From NCBI GenBank assembly GCA_032718475.1, contig JAUCBJ010006818.1:1-64000 (forward strand): a stretch of 64,000 nucleotides of DNA, written 5' to 3'. This document shows positions 10,601 to 17,869 of the stretch, one piece after another; the stretch's first letter is position 1, and the number at the start of each line of letters is the position of its first letter. Position numbers and translations under genes: made by a program. The notes under the pieces are model-generated. The model did not search any database, was not told the DNA's origin, and saw nothing but the letters and a program-made list of their open reading frames with translations. The DNA comes from Nemertoderma westbladi. Lineage: Eukaryota > Xenacoelomorpha > Nemertodermatida > Nemertodermatidae.

Positions 10601-12857
10601 TAGGAGATTTCTTTGCCCCATTGAAGACGACCCGAGTCTTTCCATGCTGGACCACGGCATGGTGAGGAAGGAAGTACGCGTTGGGGGGAGGAGAGACGAG
10701 TCTCTCAATGTACCCCAGTGACTCGAGTTGTTTGAGTCCCTCGAGATGATGGGGTCTCAGCCGGCGTGAAGGGACTCCGCCGTAGTTGGAGGATGGTCTG
10801 CGGTCGTCGATCCATGGGAGGTCGATCTCGAACCGTCCACGAACGAGACGCGGTTTGATGAAGGAGTCCGATCCCTCATCGTCTGATTTATGTTCTATCC
10901 CGATGGTCTCCAGGTCCCAGAGGATGTCCAGGCTCCTGGTACACACACGGAAGGCTCGGGAGAGACTGGGTGTGGCAGATGTACGACTGCCAAGGAGGGT
11001 CCACCCAAAGATCGTATTCTGGGCCATGACCCCGCTCTCGGTGATCATCCCAGGAAGGAGGACGCGAGGGAGGAGGTCGGCGCCGAGGAGGAAGTCTGTG
11101 GGGCGAACCGCTGAAGGGTCAGGGTCCGCCAGGTCGATGGTGATCCAGTCGGTGGATCTAAGGTTTTGTGGACCCAGGGGGGAGCAGATAGTGTCCACCA
11201 CCAAGGCTCGGACGCCAAGGGACGAGGTTCCCTTGCTAAGGAGGAGGTCCACCTGACAACGATCCTGAGTCGGTGATACAATGCCGCCAAAAGCCTCAGA
11301 GGCAAATGAGGCTCTGTCTCGAACCGGCAGCTCGAGGTAGCCGGCGAGTTCGGAGGTTATGTAGGACTCCTCCGACCCGGTGTCTAGGAGGAGTCTGATC
11401 TTTCTAGAGGCAGTTTGGCGGGGGTCGCTAGCGGTCACCACGGCAGTCTGCAGGTGTGCCACGTCTGGCCTTCGACAGGCCACCGTAGTCCTGGCAGGAG
11501 GTCTAAACTCTGGAACCGAGGGATCCAGTTGAGGATTATAAGAGGGAGCCGGACGACGCCCACCAGAGGTAGAGGACGAGCCGACCCTATAAGGTCCCCC
11601 AGGGGGGGAAGTGAGTTCCATATGGAGCAACCCGTGGTGTTTTAAAGGACACACCCTGCAGCTGGGAGGTTGTGGGCAGGTGGACACAATATGGCCACCA
11701 GCCAGGCAGTTGCTGCAGAGACGTTGCGCCCTCACTGCTGCGAGCCGCTCACCGCTAGGGAGGTCTTTGATCCGAGGAGGCATCGGAGTTTTAGCAGAGA
11801 AGGTGACCGAGGGTTTCTGGTTTGGTCGAGTGTTGGTAGATGGAGGTCGAGAGTCGGGACGCTTGGACGGCTCTCCAGAGCGTCTATAGGCCTCGAGGCC
11901 CTCCAGCTCAGTCTTGAGGAAGTTGAGCAACGCCTCGAGGTTGTGACGACCGGCAGGTTCGGTGTTCCGGCGATTCCATTCCAACACAATCGTCTTAGGG
12001 AGCTTGGACATCAGCTGTGGAGCCAGGAGGAGTCCAGCTAACTTTGTAGAGAAGGCACATGTGGCGCGCTCCCCATTGAGCCATGTCGTCTCCACGTCCT
12101 CGAATAGAGACTCCATCTCTCTGACGGAGGCAGAGAAGGTGTCGACCAGAGTTCGGAGTTGATCCGGGTTATCACTGGTGACTGCTGGGGCGTTGACGAT
12201 CCTCTGGCTGTACAGAGCAATCAAAACGTTTGGTTGACCAAACCGAGAGAGGAGTTCTTTGGTGGCCGCGGCGTAGGCACCGTTGCCACACTTGATGCCC
12301 TGCACGGCGGCGAGAGCAGGACCCCGTAGGCAGTTCTTCAGGTGAACGAACTTGGCCGCAGGGGAGACAGTCGACTTGTCGAAGTCGACCAGAGCAACGA
12401 ACTGGTCGTAGAACTGCCGCCAATCCAGGGGATCGCCCGAGAAGGTGGGCAGCGACAGTTTAGGGAGCGTTGAGGCAGACAGGATGGCCTCAACGCCAGC
12501 AGCAGCAGACGACGCAGTAGAGTCGCAGTCAGAAGGAGGTGCCGGTTGATTGGCCGGGAAGAGTTTCTGGAGCTGTTCCAGATGGAGTTCGGCCTCTAAG
12601 ATTCGATCCCGTTCAGCCTCCATTTCGTCTGACAGTAGTTCGGCGGCTTCTTCATCCTCAGACTTCAATAGAAGAAGCTCGAAGACTTCCAGCAGGGTCG
12701 CCTTTCGCTGCTGTAGTCGACCGGTGTGTAGCGCCAGGTGTCCTTGGAGCTCGGGGGTGTCAGGATCCAGAGCGGTTATCTCGCGGATCTGATAAGTGAT
12801 GGCCTTCTTTGTGGACTTCTTGCGACCCCGTAGAGTAGCCTCGGCGAAGTTCTCCAT
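7698..12857 (-). CDS. gag-pol: BEL/Pao gag-pol polyprotein, 1719 aa
   Basis: Single open frame with an ATG start 35 nt after the 5' LTR and a TGA stop. Order: a helical, charged N-terminus (1-100); a Gag-like DUF1759 region (about 132-320); a CCHC knuckle CSNCLAGGHIVSTC (381-394) with a second Cys/His cluster (400-412); an aspartic protease of the DUF1758 type with LLDTGSEESYI (490-500). Reverse transcriptase follows (about 700-960) with D788 in VGDIVKAF and YVDD at 916-919. RNase H has D1073, E1113, D1144 and D1190. The integrase zinc finger is H1372, H1377, C1407 and C1410; the core has D1443, D1502 and E1534; a DUF5641-like C-terminus covers about 1600-1715. All expected catalytic residues are present. 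The product would act in cytoplasmic particles that copy the RNA and integrate the DNA. Oddity: a 10-residue repeat expands the RT between its motif B and YVDD. No frameshift separates gag from pol. Confidence 0.97.
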   Translation of the reverse strand: MENFAEATLRGRKKSTKKAITYQIREITALDPDTPELQGHLALHTGRLQQRKATLLEVFELLLLKSEDEEAAELLSDEMEAERDRILEAELHLEQLQKLFPANQPAPPSDCDSTASSAAAGVEAILSASTLPKLSLPTFSGDPLDWRQFYDQFVALVDFDKSTVSPAAKFVHLKNCLRGPALAAVQGIKCGNGAYAAATKELLSRFGQPNVLIALYSQRIVNAPAVTSDNPDQLRTLVDTFSASVREMESLFEDVETTWLNGERATCAFSTKLAGLLLAPQLMSKLPKTIVLEWNRRNTEPAGRHNLEALLNFLKTELEGLEAYRRSGEPSKRPDSRPPSTNTRPNQKPSVTFSAKTPMPPRIKDLPSGERLAAVRAQRLCSNCLAGGHIVSTCPQPPSCRVCPLKHHGLLHMELTSPPGGPYRVGSSSTSGGRRPAPSYNPQLDPSVPEFRPPARTTVACRRPDVAHLQTAVVTASDPRQTASRKIRLLLDTGSEESYITSELAGYLELPVRDRASFASEAFGGIVSPTQDRCQVDLLLSKGTSSLGVRALVVDTICSPLGPQNLRSTDWITIDLADPDPSAVRPTDFLLGADLLPRVLLPGMITESGVMAQNTIFGWTLLGSRTSATPSLSRAFRVCTRSLDILWDLETIGIEHKSDDEGSDSFIKPRLVRGRFEIDLPWIDDRRPSSNYGGVPSRRLRPHHLEGLKQLESLGYIERLVSPPPNAYFLPHHAVVQHGKTRVVFNGAKKSPNGLSINHCLKTGPNLLPLLFNVAIRFRVYPCVAVGDIVKAFHQISIADHDRDYLCIRWQDEDGEVLSHFVRLPFGLNCSPSALQSTLRVLFGLPEGSALPLPVPDTDHSVVQPQVSDLSFAEPQVSEPSVVELMVDDPSIAKPQVVDPSAIDPHTLSRLIESLYVDDVVLGGETPSDVNTLRETLTELLSRASMNLHKWRSTNPTCDEESLPTRVLGIPWDPISDEISVNLENVNPPKVFTKRTLLACTASIFDPLGLLSPWTLSLRLQLQDLWCAGSGWEQRLDPEAARRCLELISQVPAIPPTLPRDCSNPDRIEIYADASLKAYAACLYTFRGGTRTLLCAKARAAPLKPKPSLPRLELMAALLGARLYGSIIKAHKDFPDVEAIFHSDSTITLAWLSKPPNTWKTFVRNRVRDIQVLAPFHLWHHIPGCQNPADIGTRGYDLGALASSSWWLGPSGNLHTADTSAIDPQVTDLQHVTMERRSLLTKLITGSEQVVDLKRFSNLTRAVRVMAWVSRFISNCRVRRRTRSSAATGPLSKVERDRALVQLFYLEQRATMSNDIDLIQDGDTRESSLWPFRPFIDTATNLVSGCPRTQEQSLPLLPKGSPLARLLAWDVHIVTKHGGVPTMMSELSKTVWIAGLRSICKKITYDCVPCRRFNSRHFCTPEGALPDFRVRPGVIPFQSTGLDYAGGLNNNEGEKRYILLLTCASTRALHLELTSRMDAEDTHNALRRFAARRGVPEVLYSDNAATFKLLSKVLAGTEWRFIPVHAPWHGGFWERMVGVVKQALRKSLGRAALTDDELRTVLAEVEATANRRPLVQSPDSSTEPLTPAHFLFGGTPPPLAPLALLSPKDYPQSLSSSSRRSAKELRSSWRRSVAATEAIWKHWTSEYLPTLRSWRRKLRPAPKVESGAIVIVDTPLKPRSSWPLGNVVRVHPGGRTADVRVNGHVSSRPLAGLVPLEVD
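9177..9206 (-). repeat. Single copy of the 30-bp coding repeat in the RNase H-integrase linker
   Basis: Residues about 1220-1229 of the polyprotein read SAIDPQVTDL. This matches the decapeptide unit repeated within the RT (residues 861-910, for example SIAKPQVVDP). It lies in the non-catalytic linker between RNase H and the integrase zinc finger. Confidence 0.75.
10128..10277 (-). repeat. In-frame 30-bp minisatellite inside the reverse transcriptase
   Basis: Residues 861-910 are five degenerate 10-residue units: SVVQPQVSDL, SFAEPQVSEP, SVVELMVDDP, SIAKPQVVDP and SAIDPHTLSR. They sit between the LPFGLNCSPSAL motif and the YVDD catalytic motif. From general knowledge of BEL/Pao RTs this interval is normally much shorter, so the array looks like an in-frame expansion, probably a surface loop in the palm. 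Confidence 0.8.
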
Positions 12858-12892
12858 AGTTAGTGTGGTTGAGAGAGGTATCCGGTTCGAAG
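12858..12892 (-). promoter_or_regulatory. Leader and presumed primer-binding site of BEL/Pao element
   Basis: Only 35 nt separate the 5' LTR from the gag ATG, so the primer site must lie here. On the minus strand the first bases are CTTCGAACCGGATACC. No TGG, the usual complement of a tRNA CCA end, stands at the boundary. TTCGAACC is instead complementary to a tRNA T-loop/T-stem (GGTTCGAA). A primer annealing inside a tRNA is possible but unproven. Confidence 0.4.
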
Positions 12893-13390
12893 TGTGGCGA
12901 ACTGGGCGTTGAGAGATGCAGAGAGTCTTCGATTTTAGAATCCCAGTTGCCGAAGGGAGTGCAACTATGTGACGGCTCCCAAAGTAGAGGTAGAAGGGTA
13001 AGGTGAAGGTTGAAAAAGTTGATTTTGAGTGAACGCGATAACTGAGTTTATTTATAATAGTTCGTTGAATAATAAGGAAATAGAAGAGGAGACAATTAAA
13101 TCACTAAACTTTGAAGCAGGGGTTTGCACAAGGAAAAGGTTGTCGACTTGGAAGTGAGGAAAAGTGGCCAGCAGCTCCTTAAATACCGTCTCAGGAAGCG
13201 TCCTGATTGGGTAGCCAAGGAGACTGCTGAGTGGCCAGTTAGCTACGTTTCGATCCTAAGATTGCCTGCCAACCTTCCCGCTAGAGGGAGGTTGGACAGA
13301 GTGCTGTGAAGACAGCAGATTACGTCTCGATCCCCAAAAACGGGTACAGAAAGTTAGAAATTCCGGTCGACAACCTGGCGATTATTTACA
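12893..13390 (-). repeat. 5' LTR of BEL/Pao element
   Basis: 498 bp, TG...CA ends, one substitution relative to 6934-7431. It would drive transcription leftward. A TATAAATA on the minus strand at 13056-13049 is the likely core promoter element. Confidence 0.97.
13049..13056 (-). promoter_or_regulatory. TATA box candidate in 5' LTR
   Basis: TATAAATA on the minus strand within the LTR upstream of gag. The same octamer occurs at the matching position of the 3' LTR. It overlaps an AATAAA, which could serve as the polyadenylation signal in the 3' copy. Confidence 0.5.
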
Positions 13391-13395
13391 GCTTA
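13391..13395. repeat. Target-site duplication of BEL/Pao element, right copy
   Basis: GCTTA directly follows the right LTR and matches 6929-6933. Confidence 0.95.
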
Positions 13396-15001
13396 TTCAC
13401 TCCATGAGGCTGCCAAAGCACAAGATTATGCACTGGCTGGTCCTCACGGCGAAAGCAATGTCCTGCAAAGCGGAGGCGATTTTGTTCTAGTGTCAAGCTT
13501 GGGGGAACCAATGAGACACCTCCAATGTTATATAGTGTCTGGTTGGAGATCTGTGCATTGTACTTGACACAATGAACCCGGCGTAGCATTCTTGTGAATG
13601 TGCCATCCAGAGATTTGGTGTCCTCAGCAGTTAGAGCCCAGCATGGACTCCCGTAGAGGAGTACTGGAACTACTGCTGCTCTAAATAATCGGACCTTAAG
13701 TTTCCGATTAATTCTCGGTGACTTCCAAATCCTGGAAAGCCTATTCAAGGCTGCCCATGCCTTTCCCTTACGTATTCGAAGGTCCTCACCTGACTTCCGG
13801 ATCCATGATCCCAGGTAACAGAAGTCGTCCACATGCTCAAGCATACCATCCTTTGAGCTTATGCTCATCCGATCAGAGACTTGCTGAGGACTTTCAAAGT
13901 TAACTGTCAAAATTTTGGTCTTTCTGGAGTTAATAAAAAGACCAACACTAGAAGCAGCATGTTCTAATGAGCTGAGGAGCCGTTGGGCTCCCTCTAATGA
14001 TTCTGAGAGTACTCCTAAGTCATCAGCAAAGTCTAGATCAGTTAGGTACTTGGCAGGATTTCCTCGACTTCTGGAGCCAGTAGGTGGAGTTATCATCACC
14101 CCATCATCATTATGATGATCTAAGGACATGCGTAGAACATAGTCAACCACAATAATGAACAAGAATGGTGCAAGTGTGTCTCCTTGGAGGACGCCCCATA
14201 ACACTTCAAATGGTTCTGTGTCACCGTCAACAGTAGACACAAATGTTGTCGAACCATCGTATACTGATCTGATTGCTGCAATAATTTCATCAGGAATCCC
14301 ATATAATGAAAGTATGCTGAACATACGTGAGCGAGAGACTGAATCAAAGGCCTTGAAGAAGTCAACAAAGATAACAGCCAGATGCCTGTCTTTCTTTTTT
14401 GATAATTCTTCAATTATCCTTCTAAGTGCCAAAATGGGCTCCATGGTCCCGCGACCTTTACGGAACCCATTCTGATTTCCACGGAGCAGTCTCTCAATGG
14501 GATCCCTGATGCGATTTAATAGAATCCTATTGTATAGCTTTGCAGCAATCGAGATCAATGAGATTCCCCGAAAAGAACCATAGAGTGTTAGGTTGCCCTT
14601 CTTGGGAACTGGCACCAACTTATTTGTTTTCATTTCTTGTGGGACTCTTGTTGTTCGGTACATGTCTACTATGATGGGATAGATGAGCTTTAAATACCTC
14701 AGGGGGAACACCATCTACTCCACTGGCACGATTGGTCGTAATGCTCTTTGCAGCAGCCTTCACTTCTGCAAAGGAGATATCGCCAATGGGAATATCTGGG
14801 AGTACAGACTCAGACACTTTTACTTCTATAAAGTTATCAGGCAATACCCTGTCATTATTTAGGAGCTTTTCAAAGTGGGCTTTCCAACCATTGAGGCGAT
14901 CGGCTGGTGATTCAGCCTTAACCTTGGTGGTTGGTTGGCATTTCCGCCCAGTAAGCAAATTGATCGATTTCCATGCCTGGGATGATTGCCTGCTGTCATT
15001 C
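13391..15001 (-). mobile_element. LINE-B, 5'-truncated reverse transcriptase (main piece)
   Basis: The minus strand encodes the RT domain of a LINE in two frames. The first (about 15001 to 14690) carries the pre-RT region and SGVDGVPPEV. After a frameshift near 14690 the second frame, read from about 14714, carries most of the RT: QNGFRKGRGT, AVIFVDFFKAFD (motif A, Asp 118 of that frame), GVLQGDTLAP (motif B), LDFADDLG (motif C, FADD at 229-232), DDFCYLGSWI, LFRAAVVPVLLYGSPCW and LRFAGHCFR. It runs into the BEL/Pao target duplication at 13391-13395 and continues at 6933-6789. All catalytic motifs are intact, and the only clear lesions are the frameshift, the 5' truncation and the BEL/Pao insertion. 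No endonuclease domain remains. RTE-like on motif style, clade unproven. Confidence 0.9.
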
Positions 15002-15185
15002 TCTGGCAACCAACTCATGGAAAGCGTAGTCGTGGACGACCGGCCATAGATCAACTTGAAAGGGATACTGAACTTGGGAGAGACGAAATTGCGACAACTA
15101 TGGAGAATCGGGAAGCCTGGAAGGATCTCATTTCCACTGTCCGAGTTCGCTCGACCTAGTAGTATTATTAGTATTTAGTATAAGT
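15002..15185 (+). mobile_element. LINE-A, right piece: C-terminal coding tail and 3' end
   Basis: The plus strand reads WQPTHGKRSRGRPAIDQL, then a TTMENREAWKDL segment and a TAG stop at 15157-15159. This is the standard C-terminus of this LINE class. It supplies what is missing after DLLL at the end of the left piece (6090-6758). Past the stop is a short TAGTATTATTAGTATTTAG tail of triplets. The junction with LINE-B is at about 15001/15002. The precise target duplication for LINE-B could not be read. Confidence 0.8.
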
Positions 15186-15249
15186 TGTTCTTATAAATAA
15201 ATTCCCAAGCACCCAAGCACAAATTCCCACTCCCATATCATAGCGCATC

Positions 15250-15960
15250 GGGCTAAGAATACCCACTGTGTGCGGGCTAAGAATTCCCTCCTGTTGCGGG
15301 CTAAGAATTCTCGCGGGCTAAGAATACCTGGTGTCAAGTAATTATCCCGGGCTAAGAAGACTCATTTTGCGGGCTAAGAATACCCACGGGCTAAGAATAC
15401 CCACGGGCTAAGAATACTCGCGGGCAAAAGATACTCGTGGGCTAAGGATACTCGCGGGCTAAGGATACTCGCGGGCTAAGGATACTCGCGGGCTAAGAAT
15501 ACTCGCGGGCTAAGAATACTCGCGGGCTAAGGATACTCGCGGACTAAGGATACTGGTGGGCTAAGGATACTCGCGGGCTAAGGATACTCGCGGGCTAAGG
15601 ATACTCGTGGGCTAAGGATACTCGTGGATTAAGGATACTCGCGGGCTAAGGATACTCGTGGGCTAAGGATACTCGTGGATTAAGGATACTCGCGGGCTAA
15701 GGATACTCGCGGGCTAAGGATACTCGCGGGCTAAGGATACTCGCAGGCTAAGGATACTGGTGGGCTAAGGATTCTCGCGGGCTAAGGATACTCGTGGGCT
15801 AAGGATACTCGTGGGCTAAGGATACTCGCGGGCTAAGAATACTCGTGGGCTAAGGATACTCGCGGGCTAAGGATACTAGTGGGCTAAGGATACTCGCGGG
15901 CTAAGGATAATCGCGGGCTAAGGATACTCGTGGGCTAAGGATACTCGTTGGCTAAAAATT
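15250..15960 (+). repeat. 17-bp minisatellite, large array (GATACTCGCGGGCTAAG)
   Basis: About 40 tandem copies of a 17-bp unit, GATACTCGCGGGCTAAG, with variants GATACTCGTGGGCTAAG, GATACTCGTGGATTAAG and GATACTGGTGGGCTAAG. Left-end units (15250-15420) are irregular, read GGGCTAAGAATACCC and vary in spacing. The middle is regular. It is the reverse complement of the short array at 5261-5414. There are no spacers, so it is not a CRISPR array. Confidence 0.95.
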
Positions 15961-17560
15961 CCTGAGACCGTTTTCGGCTGTATGCGTTGCAGTACGGAGG
16001 CATTATATAAGCTTGCCTTTATCTGCGGCGTATTTTAGAATTGCAACAAGAGACTATAAATAAAAAATGTTGTTAAACAATAATACTCAATCTCATTTAT
16101 GTGCGTTAATCATTCATTAAATTAACAAATAAATAAATTAATTTAATTAATTAATTCAATAAAAAAATAAAAAAAAAGCAGAAAGTCTGGTATACTTGGG
16201 GGCCGAGATGGCTGATTGGCTACTAGTTCAGTCAATCTAGCGAAAAAGAAGGGGTAACCCAAAACTATACAATTTTTTGACTCTTGCTAATATCACCAAA
16301 AAAGTCTATAAATATAAATTATGCGGATCACTTTCAATTATGTTTCGTTCCATAGAGTGAGCGTGAGGGATTTTACATAGCAACAAGGGGTCTATTGGTT
16401 GGATTTTCCCCAATTTCAGTAAGACAATCTTTAGTCCAGTTACTATCGATTAACTGAACTATGCACTTCTAGATAGTTACCAATTTAGTTTATAGAGCAA
16501 CATAAATTTGTCTAATCATTTAACCATTTTTAATACCAATTTTGGCAATTTTACACAACTTCTCTACTAAACGGGTGTATGTAAATTTGTTATATTATCA
16601 ACTATTGTGGTTTTTAAACTAATAATAAATTACAATTATTAAATAAATAAATTGCATCTAAAATCAATAGAGAAATCCCAATTTCATTATGTGAAAAATC
16701 GTCTCTAACATTAATGGAATTACGAAATTTCCTTGCAGTGGAATTGTAAATTTTTTTTACATCAGTTACCTTATTAATATCTTTAAATCTTTTATATACT
16801 TAAAAATTGGATGCGACTTATAGTTACCGAGATATATCAATTTACGTTTGACAGGCCAGGTCAGTATAAATTGTATTCATTCACCATCCCCATTGAATTG
16901 TAGCATATTGTGCAATTAATTAAATTATTCTGGAACATTACTATCTTACTCTTACCTACTGTTCCTTTTGTTTGGCTTGTTTTATGCAAATAATTCATGT
17001 AGAATTTCAATGAATAAATATATATTCTAAGCAAATTAATTTTTTATAGCTATTTTGGTCATTAACAAGATAATATAGAATCCCTTAAACGTGAAGACGG
17101 GTTGATTGCGAATAACTTTTGGGTTTTATGCTAGATTGACTCGTTTATATTGCGCGTAACCGGATTAGGAAATAATAGCTGATAGCATACAACTAACCTA
17201 CCTGATTGGATAACGTTCGCCAGGGTCGGATCCCAAGTGAATTAGTATTGGTTGGTTGCTGTGATCGGTTAGATTATGGGTGGTTACGTCAGCAATAACT
17301 TGACCAGGACAGAAATCTATTCCCTGAATAAAACAGAGAACAGGTGTTAGGTAAGATTCAGTGAAATAGATTGATTTTACTCTGAGATCGAATGAATGTC
17401 CGAGCGTAGTAGTATATAAAATGAAAAGAGCGATTCAGTAAAATGAGACCGATTTACCGGGAAGTTATATCGAAAGCCTGGGCTGGACATGGAAGACCCA
17501 GAAACAAAGTCATCCTAAATCACTCGAGTATGATAATAAGTGAATTGTTGTGGGGCGAGT
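15961..17560. other. AT-rich non-coding interval
   Basis: No gene was recognised. There is an AATTAATTAATT-rich and poly-A stretch at about 16125-16180. At 16202-16240 GCCGAGATGGCTGATTGGCTA resembles the 5' half of a tRNA with its A box. No B box follows at the right distance, so at most this is a SINE-head remnant. Confidence 0.55.
16202..16240 (+). other. tRNA 5'-half-like segment (possible SINE head remnant)
   Basis: GCCGAGATGGCTGATTGGCT resembles the acceptor stem, D-stem and A box of Ser/Leu-type tRNAs. The 3' half is absent, so this is not a tRNA gene. Confidence 0.3.
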
Positions 17561-17564
17561 GACG

Positions 17565-17715
17565 CGGTGAATCAAATATACAATGTAAATAGGACAATAT
17601 GATAATGCTCTCCATAGCGAAAAAAATCAACCGGCCCTGTTGGGGCTCGAACGAAAGTTGTACTTTACTTTGAGTGATTGTATGTATGGCCTTAATATGA
17701 TCTCCCACTCCATAG
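17565..17715 (-). mobile_element. tRNA-derived SINE copy, minus orientation
   Basis: On the minus strand a B-box-like CGTTCGAGCCCC (17653-17642) is followed by a body that reaches TACATTGTATAT at about 17577. This body is nearly identical (about four mismatches over about 75 bp) to the plus-strand SINE at 17730-17870, so the two form an inverted pair. The head (about 17655-17715) is diverged and its A box is unclear. Confidence 0.6.
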
Positions 17716-17729
17716 TGAAATATTCATCC

Positions 17730-17869
17730 GGTCTGGCAGCTCAGTACACTCACCCGGCTGATGATAACCAGAAGTTTGAAACCTAGGTACCGGGTACGAG
17801 CCCCAATAGGGCCGGTTGATATTTTTCGCTACGGAGAGCATTATCATATTGTCCTATTTACATTGTATA
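17730..17869 (+). mobile_element. tRNA-derived SINE copy, plus orientation
   Basis: An A-box-like GGCAGCTCAGTAC (about 17735-17747) and a B-box-like GGGTACGAGCC (about 17792-17802) have tRNA-like spacing. They are followed by a body GGGCCGGTTGATATTTTTCG and a tail ending TACATTGTATA. The tail is interrupted by the inverted-repeat DNA element starting at 17870. The tRNA part does not fold as a functional tRNA. Confidence 0.65.

Larger units (their letters stand above)
6934..13390 (-). mobile_element. Complete BEL/Pao-type LTR retrotransposon
   Basis: The 6457-bp element has two direct 498-bp LTRs (6934-7431 and 12893-13390) that differ at one position, and 5-bp target duplications GCTTA on both sides. 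It also has a polypurine tract next to the 3' LTR and a single intact gag-pol frame on the minus strand. The order protease, reverse transcriptase, RNase H, integrase and the DUF1758/DUF1759/DUF5641-like regions place it in BEL/Pao. No envelope-like frame lies between the pol stop and the 3' LTR. LTR near-identity and the open frame point to recent insertion. It is visibly richer in G+C than the AT-rich DNA around it. It lies inside the C-terminal coding region of LINE-B. Confidence 0.97.

Noticed and set aside
7641-12799. Many plus-strand frames of 60-156 codons inside the BEL/Pao element
   Set aside because: They lie antisense to, or in other frames of, the 1719-codon gag-pol, which has all the family motifs. 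G+C-rich sequence gives few stops, so long shadows are expected.
15250-15960. CRISPR array
   Set aside because: Units are adjacent 17-bp repeats with no unique spacers, next to animal retrotransposons; it is a minisatellite.
17730-17820. Functional tRNA gene
   Set aside because: A and B boxes are recognisable, but the arms do not pair properly and the sequence continues into a SINE body shared with the inverted neighbour.
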